DNA of 64,000 bases, taken from contig NZ_AUCV01000018.1 of the NCBI RefSeq assembly GCF_000429945.1, forward strand, positions 1 to 64,000, in the 5' to 3' direction. Every line of letters begins with the position of its first letter. Within the stretch, counting starts at the first letter, position 1. Origin of the DNA: Desulfogranum japonicum DSM 18378 (GTDB lineage Bacteria > Desulfobacterota > Desulfobulbia > Desulfobulbales > Desulfobulbaceae). Below, one piece after another: positions 19,597 to 27,478 of the stretch. Below the pieces are notes generated by a model. The model searched no databases and was not told where the DNA came from. It saw nothing but the letters and a program-made list of their open reading frames with translations. The position numbers and the translations under genes are program-made.

Positions 19597-20103
19597 ATGC
19601 GATTTCTTCTAGTACTTCTTGTCTGGGGAATCATCATTGGTGGCGTGTACCTCTACACTGTCAAACGGGACAGCCGCACAGTGGCGGCAGTACCTGTTGC
19701 AGAGGCTGTCTCTCTTGATGCAAAGCATTTCTCACTGGAAATCACCCCGACCTTCAATCTTGAAAAAGACCCCTTTGCACTTGTCCTGGACGACCAGCAG
19801 ACTCTGCTGGAAGTACGTATCAACGGCAAAAACCTCCAGGTAGACACACAACAGGCACAGGCAGGTCAGGTCATGCAGATAGAACATCTTGCGAATCTGG
19901 TGCATGGGCCCAATGAAATATTTATTCAAGCTGCCCCGCCAACCGCTGCCAGTGCCAGTGCCAGTGAATATGGTGTACGCATCAAGGTTATGGAAGACAG
20001 TCTGCCCATTGCAGAAACAACTCTCTGGAGCAATGCCGGCTCCCTGGTTTCCGGCTCGCTGCATTTTACCATCACCACCACGGAGGATACCGATGAACAC
20101 TGA
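19597..20103 (+). CDS. Unknown membrane-anchored protein of the metal ABC operon
   Basis: A 168-residue protein with one N-terminal membrane segment (about 3-22, MRFLLVLLVWGIIIGGVYLY) and a presumed periplasmic domain rich in beta strands, suggesting an Ig-like fold. I do not recognise the family. It has no His-rich or Cys-rich metal motif. A short Ala-Ser repeat (TAASASASEYG) lies near 117-127. It sits between the binding protein and the ATPase and overlaps the ATPase start by 11 bases, so it is an integral part of the operon and may help anchor or present the metal-binding protein; this is a guess from position. Confidence 0.7.
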   Translation: MRFLLVLLVWGIIIGGVYLYTVKRDSRTVAAVPVAEAVSLDAKHFSLEITPTFNLEKDPFALVLDDQQTLLEVRINGKNLQVDTQQAQAGQVMQIEHLANLVHGPNEIFIQAAPPTAASASASEYGVRIKVMEDSLPIAETTLWSNAGSLVSGSLHFTITTTEDTDEH

Positions 20104-20860
20104 TGGTAGACATGCCATAGAAGTGGAACATCTCACTGTGAGTTATCACTCAAAACCGGCTCTGCTGGACATCTCGGTGAAGATAGAAAAAGATCTGCTT
20201 GTGGGTGTCATTGGTCCCAATGGTGCGGGAAAATCGACCTTCATCAAAGCGATTCTCGGTTTTGTCAAACCGGATATCGGCAATGTACTGATTAACGGCA
20301 AAAATGCACAAAAAGCCAAAGGTGAAGTGGCCTATGTCCCCCAGCGGGGAGCAGTGGACTGGGATTTTCCGATAACAGTCGAAGAAGTTGCTCTCATGGG
20401 CAGGTATCAAAAAATACCCTGGTACACAAACCCGAAAAAACGTGACCATGATGCTGCCCTGGAAGCCCTGGAAATGGTACGCATGCAGGACTTTGCCAAC
20501 AGACAGATCGGCGAACTTTCGGGTGGACAGCAGCAACGGGTATTCATGGCACGTGCCCTTGCCCAGGGCAGCAAAATTCTGCTTTTGGACGAACCTTTTG
20601 CCGGTGTGGATGCTGCCACGGAGCGGGCCATTCTTGATGTACTGGAACGAGCCAAACAATCAGGTAAAACCCTGGTGGTCGTTCACCATGACCTGTCCAC
20701 TGCAGCAGAATATTTCGACCAGCTCATTCTCATCAAACAGCGGATGTTTGCCTATGGCCCTCCGCATACTGTGCTGAATGAAGAACTGCTCAGCCAGGTA
20801 TACGAAGGTCGCCTGAGAATCTTCAGTGACCTGCTCAAAAAAGAAGGAGAGAAAGCATGA
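20093..20860 (+). CDS. Metal ABC transporter ATPase
   Basis: A 255-residue ABC ATPase of the ZnuC/MntB class: Walker A GPNGAGKST near residues 39-47, Q-loop YVPQRGAVDWDFP, signature LSGGQQQR near 142, Walker B ILLLDEPFAGVD and an H-loop VVHHDL. The YVPQ...VDWDFPI pattern is characteristic of metal-type importers. The ATG at 20093 has GGAGG six bases upstream and lies inside the end of the preceding gene. Its stop overlaps the permease start (ATGA). Confidence 0.94.
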   Translation: MNTDGRHAIEVEHLTVSYHSKPALLDISVKIEKDLLVGVIGPNGAGKSTFIKAILGFVKPDIGNVLINGKNAQKAKGEVAYVPQRGAVDWDFPITVEEVALMGRYQKIPWYTNPKKRDHDAALEALEMVRMQDFANRQIGELSGGQQQRVFMARALAQGSKILLLDEPFAGVDAATERAILDVLERAKQSGKTLVVVHHDLSTAAEYFDQLILIKQRMFAYGPPHTVLNEELLSQVYEGRLRIFSDLLKKEGEKA

Positions 20861-22119
20861 TACTCTATGACCTGTTTATCTCCCCGCTCACAGAAACCTA
20901 TTTTCAGAAAGCCCTGATCGGTGGCTGCATAGTGGCCACAGTAGCCGGGGTCGTCGGATGCCTGGTGGTGCTGCGGCGTATGGCTTTCCTGGGTGATGCA
21001 TTGTCCCATGCCATGATTGCAGGTGTAGCCGGCGGGTATCTGGTAATGAAAATGCTGTTCGGTGCTGAGGCGCATGCAACAGGCATGCTGCTTGGTTCGC
21101 TCTTTGCGGCCATTGCAACGGTGGCACTGATCAGCTTTGTTTCCCGCATTTCCAGGGTCAAGGAGGACACTGCCATCGGTATCATGTATACCGGTATATT
21201 TGCTCTGGGTGTGGTTGCGGTTTCCATCTTTCGCCAGTATATCCATATTGATCTTATGCATTTTATCATGGGAGATATTCTGGGAGTGGCTGACCAGGAT
21301 CTCTGGGTCAGTGCCTTTGTGGCAGCAACCGTCCTTTCGATCCTGATTCTTTTTTTCCGTCATTTCCAGGTGGCCACCTTTGATCCGATTATGGCAGCCT
21401 CCATCGGTTTGCCTGTGCTGCTTATCGATTACCTGCTCACCACTTGTGTATCGCTGGTGGTTGTCAGTGCAGTCAGCATGGTTGGGGTTATTCTGGTGGT
21501 GGGTCTGCTGATCACTCCCGCAGCCACAGCCTACCTGCTCAGTGACCGTCTGGATAGAATGATGATGCTGGCAGCACTCTTTGGAACCACCAGTGTGATC
21601 GGCGGATTATACCTCTGCGTCTGGCTCGATTCCGCTGGCGGCGGCGCGGTTATGCTCTTCTGTACTTTGCAATTTCTGGTCGTACTGGCTGTCGCTCCCA
21701 AGTACGGTTTATTTGCCCGCTGGATGCGCCTCAAGAAACTGGTTCCACAACAGACGGTGGAAGATGTACTGACCACAATTCTGCGATATGGAAAAGCCAC
21801 CCCAGTATCGGTAATCAGGCAATACGCTGAAGAGAGCAAGGGCATGCGTAAGGTTCTGGAAAATATGGTGGAGAACAATCTGATTACAGCCGAGGCAGAG
21901 GGATACAGCCTGACCGAAGAAGGCAACAAAGAGGCAAGCAAGGTTCTGCGTGCCCATCGCCTGTGGGAAGCCTACCTGGCAACCATTGGCACGCCCAGGG
22001 AAGAGTTGCATCCCACAGCTCACCAGCTGGAACATATCACCGATGGCAATACCGTAGAATACCTGGATGAAAAGCTGGGCCACCCCAGCCATGATCCCCA
22101 TGGAAGGCATATGGGCTGA
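20857..22119 (+). CDS. Metal ABC permease fused to a DtxR-like regulatory domain
   Basis: A 420-residue fusion. Residues about 10-290 are an ABC-3-type permease with eight or nine membrane helices (LRRMAFLGDALSHAMIAGVA near 40-60). A winged helix occupies about 305-365 and a DtxR/IdeR dimerisation and metal-binding domain 367-420. DtxR-type ligands are recognisable by position: H367 and E371 in HRLWE, H385, E392 and H393 in HPTAHQLEH; the cysteine of DtxR site 2 is replaced by H389. The end, HPSHDPHG, is also typical of DtxR. Chlamydial YtgC-YtgR has the same architecture. It overlaps the ATPase gene by four bases. Confidence 0.9.
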   Translation: MILYDLFISPLTETYFQKALIGGCIVATVAGVVGCLVVLRRMAFLGDALSHAMIAGVAGGYLVMKMLFGAEAHATGMLLGSLFAAIATVALISFVSRISRVKEDTAIGIMYTGIFALGVVAVSIFRQYIHIDLMHFIMGDILGVADQDLWVSAFVAATVLSILILFFRHFQVATFDPIMAASIGLPVLLIDYLLTTCVSLVVVSAVSMVGVILVVGLLITPAATAYLLSDRLDRMMMLAALFGTTSVIGGLYLCVWLDSAGGGAVMLFCTLQFLVVLAVAPKYGLFARWMRLKKLVPQQTVEDVLTTILRYGKATPVSVIRQYAEESKGMRKVLENMVENNLITAEAEGYSLTEEGNKEASKVLRAHRLWEAYLATIGTPREELHPTAHQLEHITDGNTVEYLDEKLGHPSHDPHGRHMG

Positions 22120-22180
22120 TGACCGCTCCTCATGTATGAGCCAGGCACTTGTTACTTTGCAGGAAAAAACAGATCGTTAC

Positions 22181-22223
22181 AAATACAACAAGCCTGCCCC
22201 GAACGGCCAGGCTTGTTGTATTT
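22181..22223. terminator. Bidirectional terminator between the metal operon and nrdG
   Basis: A 16-bp perfect inverted repeat AAATACAACAAGCCTG / CAGGCTTGTTGTATTT, 11-nt loop. It lies between converging genes; AT-rich outer arms suit termination both ways. Confidence 0.75.
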
Positions 22224-22248
22224 GTATACCAAAATATTTCTGCACTTT

Positions 22249-22833
22249 TCACATGATGCATTTCTGAACAACATAAGGAGAAGAAGGCGGCACCATGGTT
22301 CTCCTGAGCTCCTCCATATCCGAGTCATTCAGCATCTGCCGATACCAGGTGGTTCGGAAATGGTGAGGCAGACCGCTGCCAACGATACAGTCTATTGAGG
22401 TTTGAATACGTGTGGTGTTGATCTCTGTGCCGCACACGATGGAATACTTTTCCCAGGGGGCTTTAATATCCATGGCAATATAGTCCACTACACCTGCCAG
22501 GATAAGTTCCCTCAGCTTTTCAGGACACAGGCCGTTGGTATCGATTTTCACCCGCAGGCCCATCGCTTTCACCCTGGTGGCGAATCGCACCAGCTCCTGC
22601 TGCAATGTCGGTTCGCCACCTGTGATAACTACTCCCTGCAGGCGTTTGGAACGCTTATCCAGAACAGTTACAATATGTTCTTCATCAATTTCTCCATGTT
22701 CAGCCTGCAAAGCCCAGAGATGCTTGTTGTGGCAATAGGGGCAGCGCATGGAACACCCCTGGGTAAAAACAATGGCCGCCACATGGCCGGGAAAATCACT
22801 CAGGGTAAAGGGGTGAAATCCACCGATTACCAT
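22249..22833 (-). CDS. nrdG: Anaerobic ribonucleotide reductase activating enzyme (radical SAM)
   Basis: A 194-residue radical-SAM protein. C27, C31 and C34 in GCSMRCPYCHN form the CxxxCxxC [4Fe-4S] site; GGEPT near residue 74 is the SAM-binding motif. It installs the glycyl radical on NrdD. The ATG at 22833 is shared with the nrdD stop (TGATG) and has GGAGG upstream, so translation is coupled. The size is somewhat larger than E. coli NrdG and is the PFL-activase-like clade found with ATP-cone NrdD in many anaerobes. Confidence 0.93.
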   Translation of the reverse strand: MVIGGFHPFTLSDFPGHVAAIVFTQGCSMRCPYCHNKHLWALQAEHGEIDEEHIVTVLDKRSKRLQGVVITGGEPTLQQELVRFATRVKAMGLRVKIDTNGLCPEKLRELILAGVVDYIAMDIKAPWEKYSIVCGTEINTTRIQTSIDCIVGSGLPHHFRTTWYRQMLNDSDMEELRRTMVPPSSPYVVQKCIM

Positions 22834-24968
22834 CAACACTCCTCCAAATGATAGTTACTGCGCGCAGCAAATTCAGCTCGTTTCCCTGCATTCCACTGGC
22901 TGACCGGCCGCATATACCCAACCACCCTTGAGTATACCTCTGTCTCGCTGCCACAGGAAGGGCACCGTTTGTGTTCACCGTTGATATAGCCATGGGTACA
23001 GCAGATGGAAAACGTTGGCGAGAGGGTGAAGTAGGGAAGATGATAGTTTTCACAGGTCATACGTACAAACTGTTTTACTGCCTCCGGATCAGGAAACGCC
23101 TCGCCTAAAAAGACATGGAGCACCGTGCCTCCTGTATACTTGCTCTGCAATACATCCTGCAGGTCAAGCACTTCCAATACGTCCTCACTGTAATTTACCG
23201 GCAACTGGGTGGAATTGGTGTACAGGGGGGTTCCGTCCTGTTCATCACGCAGGCTGCATACCATTTCAGGGAAACGATCCCGGTCTTTTCTTGCCAGACG
23301 ATAGCCGGTACCCTCGGCAGGAGTTGCCTCCAGATTATACATATTCCCAGTCTCATCCTGGAAATCCTGCAGACATGAACGGATATAATCCAAAATTTCA
23401 GCAGCAAAAGCCTTGCCCTTACTGGTGCCGATATCTTTACCCAATAGATTCAGGCAGGCTTCATTACCGCCGATTACACCGATGGTGGAAAAGTGGTTGC
23501 TCCAGTATTTCTGAAAACGGTCATGGATGGTTCGCAGATAGTAGCGGGTGTAGGGATACAACCCTTTTACAGTAAAATCTTCCAGCACCTTGCGCTTGAT
23601 TTCCAGGGAGGTCCTGGCTATTCGCATCTGCTGACCCAGGAGATCCAAGAAAGAAGAGATCGAATCAGCCCGTACCCCCAGGGCAGCAAGGTTGATGGTA
23701 ACCACTCCGATGGAACCTGTCAGAGGGTTGGCGCCAAACAAGCCTCCTCCCCGCTTTTCCAGCTCTCTGGTATCGAGCCGTAGACGGCAGCACATGGATC
23801 TGGCATCTTCAGGATTGAGGTCTGCATTGATGAAATTGGCAAAATAGGGAATGCCATATTTGGCTGTTGCCTTCCACAAGCCATCAAGTTCCGGATTATC
23901 CCAGTCAAAATCGCTACCTATATTGTAGGTTGGAATGGGAAAGGTGAACACCCTGCCCTGGGCATCGCCTTCTGTCATTACCTCCATAAAGGCCTGGTTG
24001 ATCATGGTCATCTCATGGCCGAAATCGCCATATACAGACGAACAAGACTCTCCACCAACGATTACGGGCTGGCTGGCCAGAGTCTGGGGCGGATTCAAAT
24101 CCATGGTCAGATTGGTGAAAGGTGTCTGAAACCCTACCCTGGTAGGGACATTCAGATTGAAAACAAACTCCTGCAGAGCCTGCTTTACTTCCCTATAAGA
24201 CAAAGCATCATAACGGATAAATGGCGCCAGCAGGGTGTCAAAGTTGGAAAAGGCCTGTGCACCTGCGGCCTCACCCTGGAGGGTATAGAAAAAATTGACA
24301 ATCTGGCCGAGGGCAGCGCGGAAATGTTTTGCCGGTCTGGATACCGCCTTTCCTTTTACCCCGCAGAACCCCTGACAAAGCAGGTCCTGTAGATCCCAGC
24401 CAACACAGTAGGTGGAAAGGAGGCCCAGGTCGTGGATATGAATATTTCCTTCAAGGTGTGCTTCGCGAACTTCTTTGGGATAGATGGTATGTAGCCAGTA
24501 GCGCTGGCTGATTTCGCTGGAAATATAATGGTTCAATCCCTGGAGGGAGTAGTTCATATTGGAATTTTCTTCGATTCGCCAGTCGAGTTTATCCAGATAT
24601 TGGTCAATAATACGCGTTCCCTGTGCAGAGGTCACAGAACGGACCATTGTGCGCTGCTCACGGTATACGATATAGGCTTTTGCGGTTTTCTTGTAGGGGG
24701 ATGCCAGCAGAACCTCTTCCACCAGATCCTGTATATCCTCGACTGTGGGGATCTGTCCTTCCAGCGCCATCTGGGCAAGACCGATAACCCGGATGGTCAG
24801 ACGACGAGCCTCGAAGGAATCAAATTCACCGGTTACTTCCGCGGCCTTCTGCAGGGCATTGGCGATTTTTTGAAATTGAAAAGAATCGGTGCGGCCGTCC
24901 CGTTTCTGAATCTGTCTGAAGTGACAGATCTGTTCAAAGGACGCACTTTGGGCATGGGATGTGGGCAT
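22833..24968 (-). CDS. nrdD: Anaerobic (class III) ribonucleoside-triphosphate reductase
   Basis: A 711-residue glycyl-radical enzyme that makes deoxyribonucleotides without oxygen or B12. An N-terminal ATP-cone (about residues 17-105, QIQKRDGRTDSFQFQKIANA) gives allosteric control. The C-terminus carries a four-cysteine zinc site (ICCTHGY...RCPSCG) and the glycyl radical loop RVVGYMRP with G684. The ATG at 24968 has AAGGAG upstream. The gene starts only 44 bases after a cobalamin riboswitch, so it is predicted to be off when B12 is plentiful. It forms an operon with nrdG. Confidence 0.96.
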   Translation of the reverse strand: MPTSHAQSASFEQICHFRQIQKRDGRTDSFQFQKIANALQKAAEVTGEFDSFEARRLTIRVIGLAQMALEGQIPTVEDIQDLVEEVLLASPYKKTAKAYIVYREQRTMVRSVTSAQGTRIIDQYLDKLDWRIEENSNMNYSLQGLNHYISSEISQRYWLHTIYPKEVREAHLEGNIHIHDLGLLSTYCVGWDLQDLLCQGFCGVKGKAVSRPAKHFRAALGQIVNFFYTLQGEAAGAQAFSNFDTLLAPFIRYDALSYREVKQALQEFVFNLNVPTRVGFQTPFTNLTMDLNPPQTLASQPVIVGGESCSSVYGDFGHEMTMINQAFMEVMTEGDAQGRVFTFPIPTYNIGSDFDWDNPELDGLWKATAKYGIPYFANFINADLNPEDARSMCCRLRLDTRELEKRGGGLFGANPLTGSIGVVTINLAALGVRADSISSFLDLLGQQMRIARTSLEIKRKVLEDFTVKGLYPYTRYYLRTIHDRFQKYWSNHFSTIGVIGGNEACLNLLGKDIGTSKGKAFAAEILDYIRSCLQDFQDETGNMYNLEATPAEGTGYRLARKDRDRFPEMVCSLRDEQDGTPLYTNSTQLPVNYSEDVLEVLDLQDVLQSKYTGGTVLHVFLGEAFPDPEAVKQFVRMTCENYHLPYFTLSPTFSICCTHGYINGEHKRCPSCGSETEVYSRVVGYMRPVSQWNAGKRAEFAARSNYHLEEC

Positions 24969-25011
24969 GGTTTTCTCCTTTCCTCGAAGGTACACGTTGA
25001 CAGTGTAATTC

Positions 25012-25235
25012 AAGCTGGCAGGTCTTCGGACTTCCGGGCGTACGACATTGCTACCTACTGGTCGGAGCTTCCCAACATACTAGTCAGTGCTTTCAGCGCT
25101 CTCCCTTCATCCAATAGATTACAGAAGGAGCCTGTCCAACGTTCGTTCCCGATTACCGCTGCGGGACAGTTCCGGATTTTCACCGGATTCCCTTTTACTG
25201 CACTCCCCGTGAGTGCACCAGCTCGTCAGCATACC
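25012..25235 (-). promoter_or_regulatory. Cobalamin riboswitch (nrdDG leader)
   Basis: On the minus strand the core GGGAATCCGGTGAAAATCCGG, CTGTCCCGCAGCGGTAATCGG and the 3' segment GGAAGTCCGAAGACCTGCC are present. It ends 44 bases before the nrdD start with no T-rich terminator between, so control is probably at ribosome access. Confidence 0.94.
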
Positions 25236-25237
25236 AC

Positions 25238-25267
25238 TATATATTGTGTATCGACGCTGTATGTCAA
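25238..25267 (-). promoter_or_regulatory. Promoter of the riboswitch-nrdDG transcript
   Basis: Minus strand TTGACA (25262-25267), 18-bp spacer, TATATA (25238-25243), directly upstream of the riboswitch. Confidence 0.55.
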
Positions 25268-25332
25268 CGTAAAAAAGCTCATTGGAGAGTCAAATGCTGC
25301 AGTCTCATCAACCTCTGCCTCTTCAAAAAATA

Positions 25333-26694
25333 TCAATTACATGACACCGGTGATGCCGCCATTGACAATTCATCGAGAATATGAGGCAAGGTCGCAATTA
25401 CACTTTCCCACGAAGGGGTATGTGGTATGTGCAAAAGACTGTACGGGCTGTTTTCAGCTACCTCCATAATCACCTCTGCAAGGCCTTGCGCATTATCGTT
25501 CATAAATTCAGGATGGGCTTTTGTAAAAAAAAGAAATATTGCTGAAAGCCGACTCTGGAAACTGAGACGCTCCCCATTTGTAACCAGGGCTGTTCTGAAA
25601 ACATCACGTACCAGCCTTTCTTCCGCATCACGGTCATATTGCAGATTGTTGAAGGTGGAATCATGGGCATATTTCTTTATCATCCTTTTGGCCACGGTAA
25701 TGTACGTTTCAGAGAGATCCCTGAAAAAGGTTGGTCCTAACACCAGGCCTTCCTCGACCATGAGAAAATTGAGAAGAGTACCAATGATATCAACGGCCAT
25801 CTCCTGAAGCCCACACGGTTTCCCATGGTTGTTGTCTACATTTTGATGTTTGTGATCAAAAGGATCCGAAGAGAATTGTACCTGACAGATGGAAGAAGCC
25901 TTTCTATACACTTCTATGAGGCTATATATTTCCACCCCCCAGTTCATGGAAAACCGCATTTGTTTCAACAAGTCTCTTCTGTAGGCAACCTCTCCGGAAA
26001 GCTGGTAGTGAAAGTTGAGAAGAAAATCGAGTATACGTACAAATTTTTCTTCTGAGCCATGCATGAGCTGGCGTTTCAGTGCAATAAGCAACGGATCAAC
26101 CAGCAGCCGCTTGACTCTGCCATAAAAATGATTGTTGTGGATACGGGAGTAGTAGCCTTTGGCAAAATCGTAATCAAGTGCCATTACAGGGTAAAGAAGC
26201 CTGTCTATCTGTTCTTTGCTAAAACTCTTGATATCAGCATCAATAACAGCAACAGAGTCAGCGTCCAGGGCAAGGCAAACCCCAAAACTCATAAACATGT
26301 TACGCCCTTTCCCCGGTATGGAGACATCGAATCCCGCATCTTCCAGCTTTTGGTACAGTGCACTGAATTCAGCACCTTCGTTCCATTGAATAATCGCATT
26401 TCGCAGACCGCATCCCCTGATGAGGGACTCCAGTTGCCGCATATCAGATTCGTCAGCTCCATCAAGACCGAAAATAATAGTATGCAAATACTCTATCGTG
26501 CAGAGATGCAGTAAAATGTTCGTAAAAACCGATCGATTTTCTTCCTCTGTAAACTCTGTGGCAAGGCAGGGGATTACCACAATTGCTTTATGTTCGTTTT
26601 GTTTCTTCAGCAAACGGGAATAAAGATGCTGAGTATCCTGATTGAGGATGTGAAGTGTTGTGATATCAACGGATTGTTGTGAAAAATTAGGCAT
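25333..26694 (-). CDS. GT81-like glycosyltransferase (glucosyl/mannosyl-3-phosphoglycerate synthase family)
   Basis: A 453-residue GT-A fold enzyme. The nucleotide-sugar site is indicated by VVIPCLATEF near residue 40, GLDGAD near 76, the GKGRNMFMSFG segment near 128 and VIDADIKSF (DxD motif) near 146. The order of these matches glucosyl-3-phosphoglycerate synthase and related enzymes that make glucosylglycerate-type osmolytes. The acceptor cannot be read from sequence. The ATG at 26694 (GAGGA upstream) is preferred over one nine codons earlier. No synthase phosphatase gene is adjacent. It lies alone between the nrdD riboswitch and a family-B repeat. Confidence 0.75.
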   Translation of the reverse strand: MPNFSQQSVDITTLHILNQDTQHLYSRLLKKQNEHKAIVVIPCLATEFTEEENRSVFTNILLHLCTIEYLHTIIFGLDGADESDMRQLESLIRGCGLRNAIIQWNEGAEFSALYQKLEDAGFDVSIPGKGRNMFMSFGVCLALDADSVAVIDADIKSFSKEQIDRLLYPVMALDYDFAKGYYSRIHNNHFYGRVKRLLVDPLLIALKRQLMHGSEEKFVRILDFLLNFHYQLSGEVAYRRDLLKQMRFSMNWGVEIYSLIEVYRKASSICQVQFSSDPFDHKHQNVDNNHGKPCGLQEMAVDIIGTLLNFLMVEEGLVLGPTFFRDLSETYITVAKRMIKKYAHDSTFNNLQYDRDAEERLVRDVFRTALVTNGERLSFQSRLSAIFLFFTKAHPEFMNDNAQGLAEVIMEVAENSPYSLLHIPHTPSWESVIATLPHILDELSMAASPVSCN

Positions 26695-26876
26695 AACTGT
26701 CCTCAGCGAGTAACTGCTCACGGTCTATGCTGCTCGTCGTATTGGCTTTTTGGCTATAAGTATTTTTCGGTCAACCAGCCTAACGGGTATCATTTGAGAG
26801 GTAAAGCAAATTGGAGCAACTGATAATAACAACTACTCCCATGAGAAATAACTAAGCCAGCAACGCCCCTGTATGT

Positions 26877-26990
26877 GTAACTGGTGGTTACAGGGTGCCT
26901 GAAATTTTCGCAATCAGGCTGGAGCAGCGTATAGGTTCATCGGTAAGCCGGGCTGATCGCGGAAAGGTCAGGTACGATGTGAGCAGTTAC
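26877..26990. repeat. Family B repeat, full copy
   Basis: A pair of hairpin modules: GCCTGAAATTTTCGCAATCAGGC and CTGATCGCGGAAAGGTCAG, bounded by GTAACTGG and GCAGTTAC. Same plan as 43216-43325 and 52374-52482. It lies directly upstream of the cobN promoter. The 26695-26876 stretch before it shows nothing further. Confidence 0.75.
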
Positions 26991-27010
26991 CCTGTAACTA
27001 GAGGAACAGA

Positions 27011-27039
27011 TTGACATAATATATAAAGTTGAGTATGCA
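27011..27039 (+). promoter_or_regulatory. Promoter of the riboswitch-cobN transcript
   Basis: TTGACA (27011-27016), 17-bp spacer, TATGCA (27034-27039), about 30 bases before the riboswitch. Confidence 0.55.
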
Positions 27040-27071
27040 TCCAGACATGCATTGAGGTTAATCCTGAAATG

Positions 27072-27275
27072 GACCAGGAAGTTGCCCGAGCAATAGGAAT
27101 CTCTTCTCGACAACCTCCCAGGGAATCCGGTGAAAATCCGGAACGGGCCCGCCGCTGTAAACGGGGACGAACGCTGCATGACAGTCACTGACAATGGCAC
27201 CATGCCACCAATGTCGGGAAGACGCAGCAAGTAGAAAGATCCGCAAGTCAGAAAACCTGCCTGAATGCTGGAAGC
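27072..27275 (+). promoter_or_regulatory. Cobalamin riboswitch (cobN-cbiK leader)
   Basis: Contains GGGAATCCGGTGAAAATCCGG, ACGGGCCCGCCGCTGTAA, a B12-box-like GCCACCAATG and CAAGTCAGAAAACCTGCC. It is followed by a strong terminator at 27332. Confidence 0.95.
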
Positions 27276-27331
27276 AACCATGCTGCGAGGACAACAGCGC
27301 TTCTTATCTTCATCTGTGGCTGACAGGGCAC

Positions 27332-27363
27332 CCGGATTGAACTGTGTTCAATCCGGTTTTTTT
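27332..27363 (+). terminator. Riboswitch-controlled terminator upstream of cobN
   Basis: CCGGATTGAA-(5)-TTCAATCCGG followed by seven T, 115 bases before the cobN start. It is the expected off-state structure of the riboswitch. Confidence 0.88.
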
Positions 27364-27478
27364 ATGCCTGCAGCACCTCTTCCTGCTTTCTCCTCGTCAT
27401 GCTGTTGCCTGGCCGTTGTTCCGTAAAAATTGGCTAAAAAACCATTTATGGACAGACACTAACCAAGAGGTAGCCCAA

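Noticed and set aside
24528-25469. 313-codon plus-strand frame across nrdD start and the riboswitch
   Set aside because: It crosses a coding region, a promoter and a riboswitch on the other strand and has no ribosome site.
27344-27478. N-terminal extension of CobN
   Set aside because: The first codons would overlap the T run of the riboswitch terminator; the family similarity begins at the ATG at 27479.
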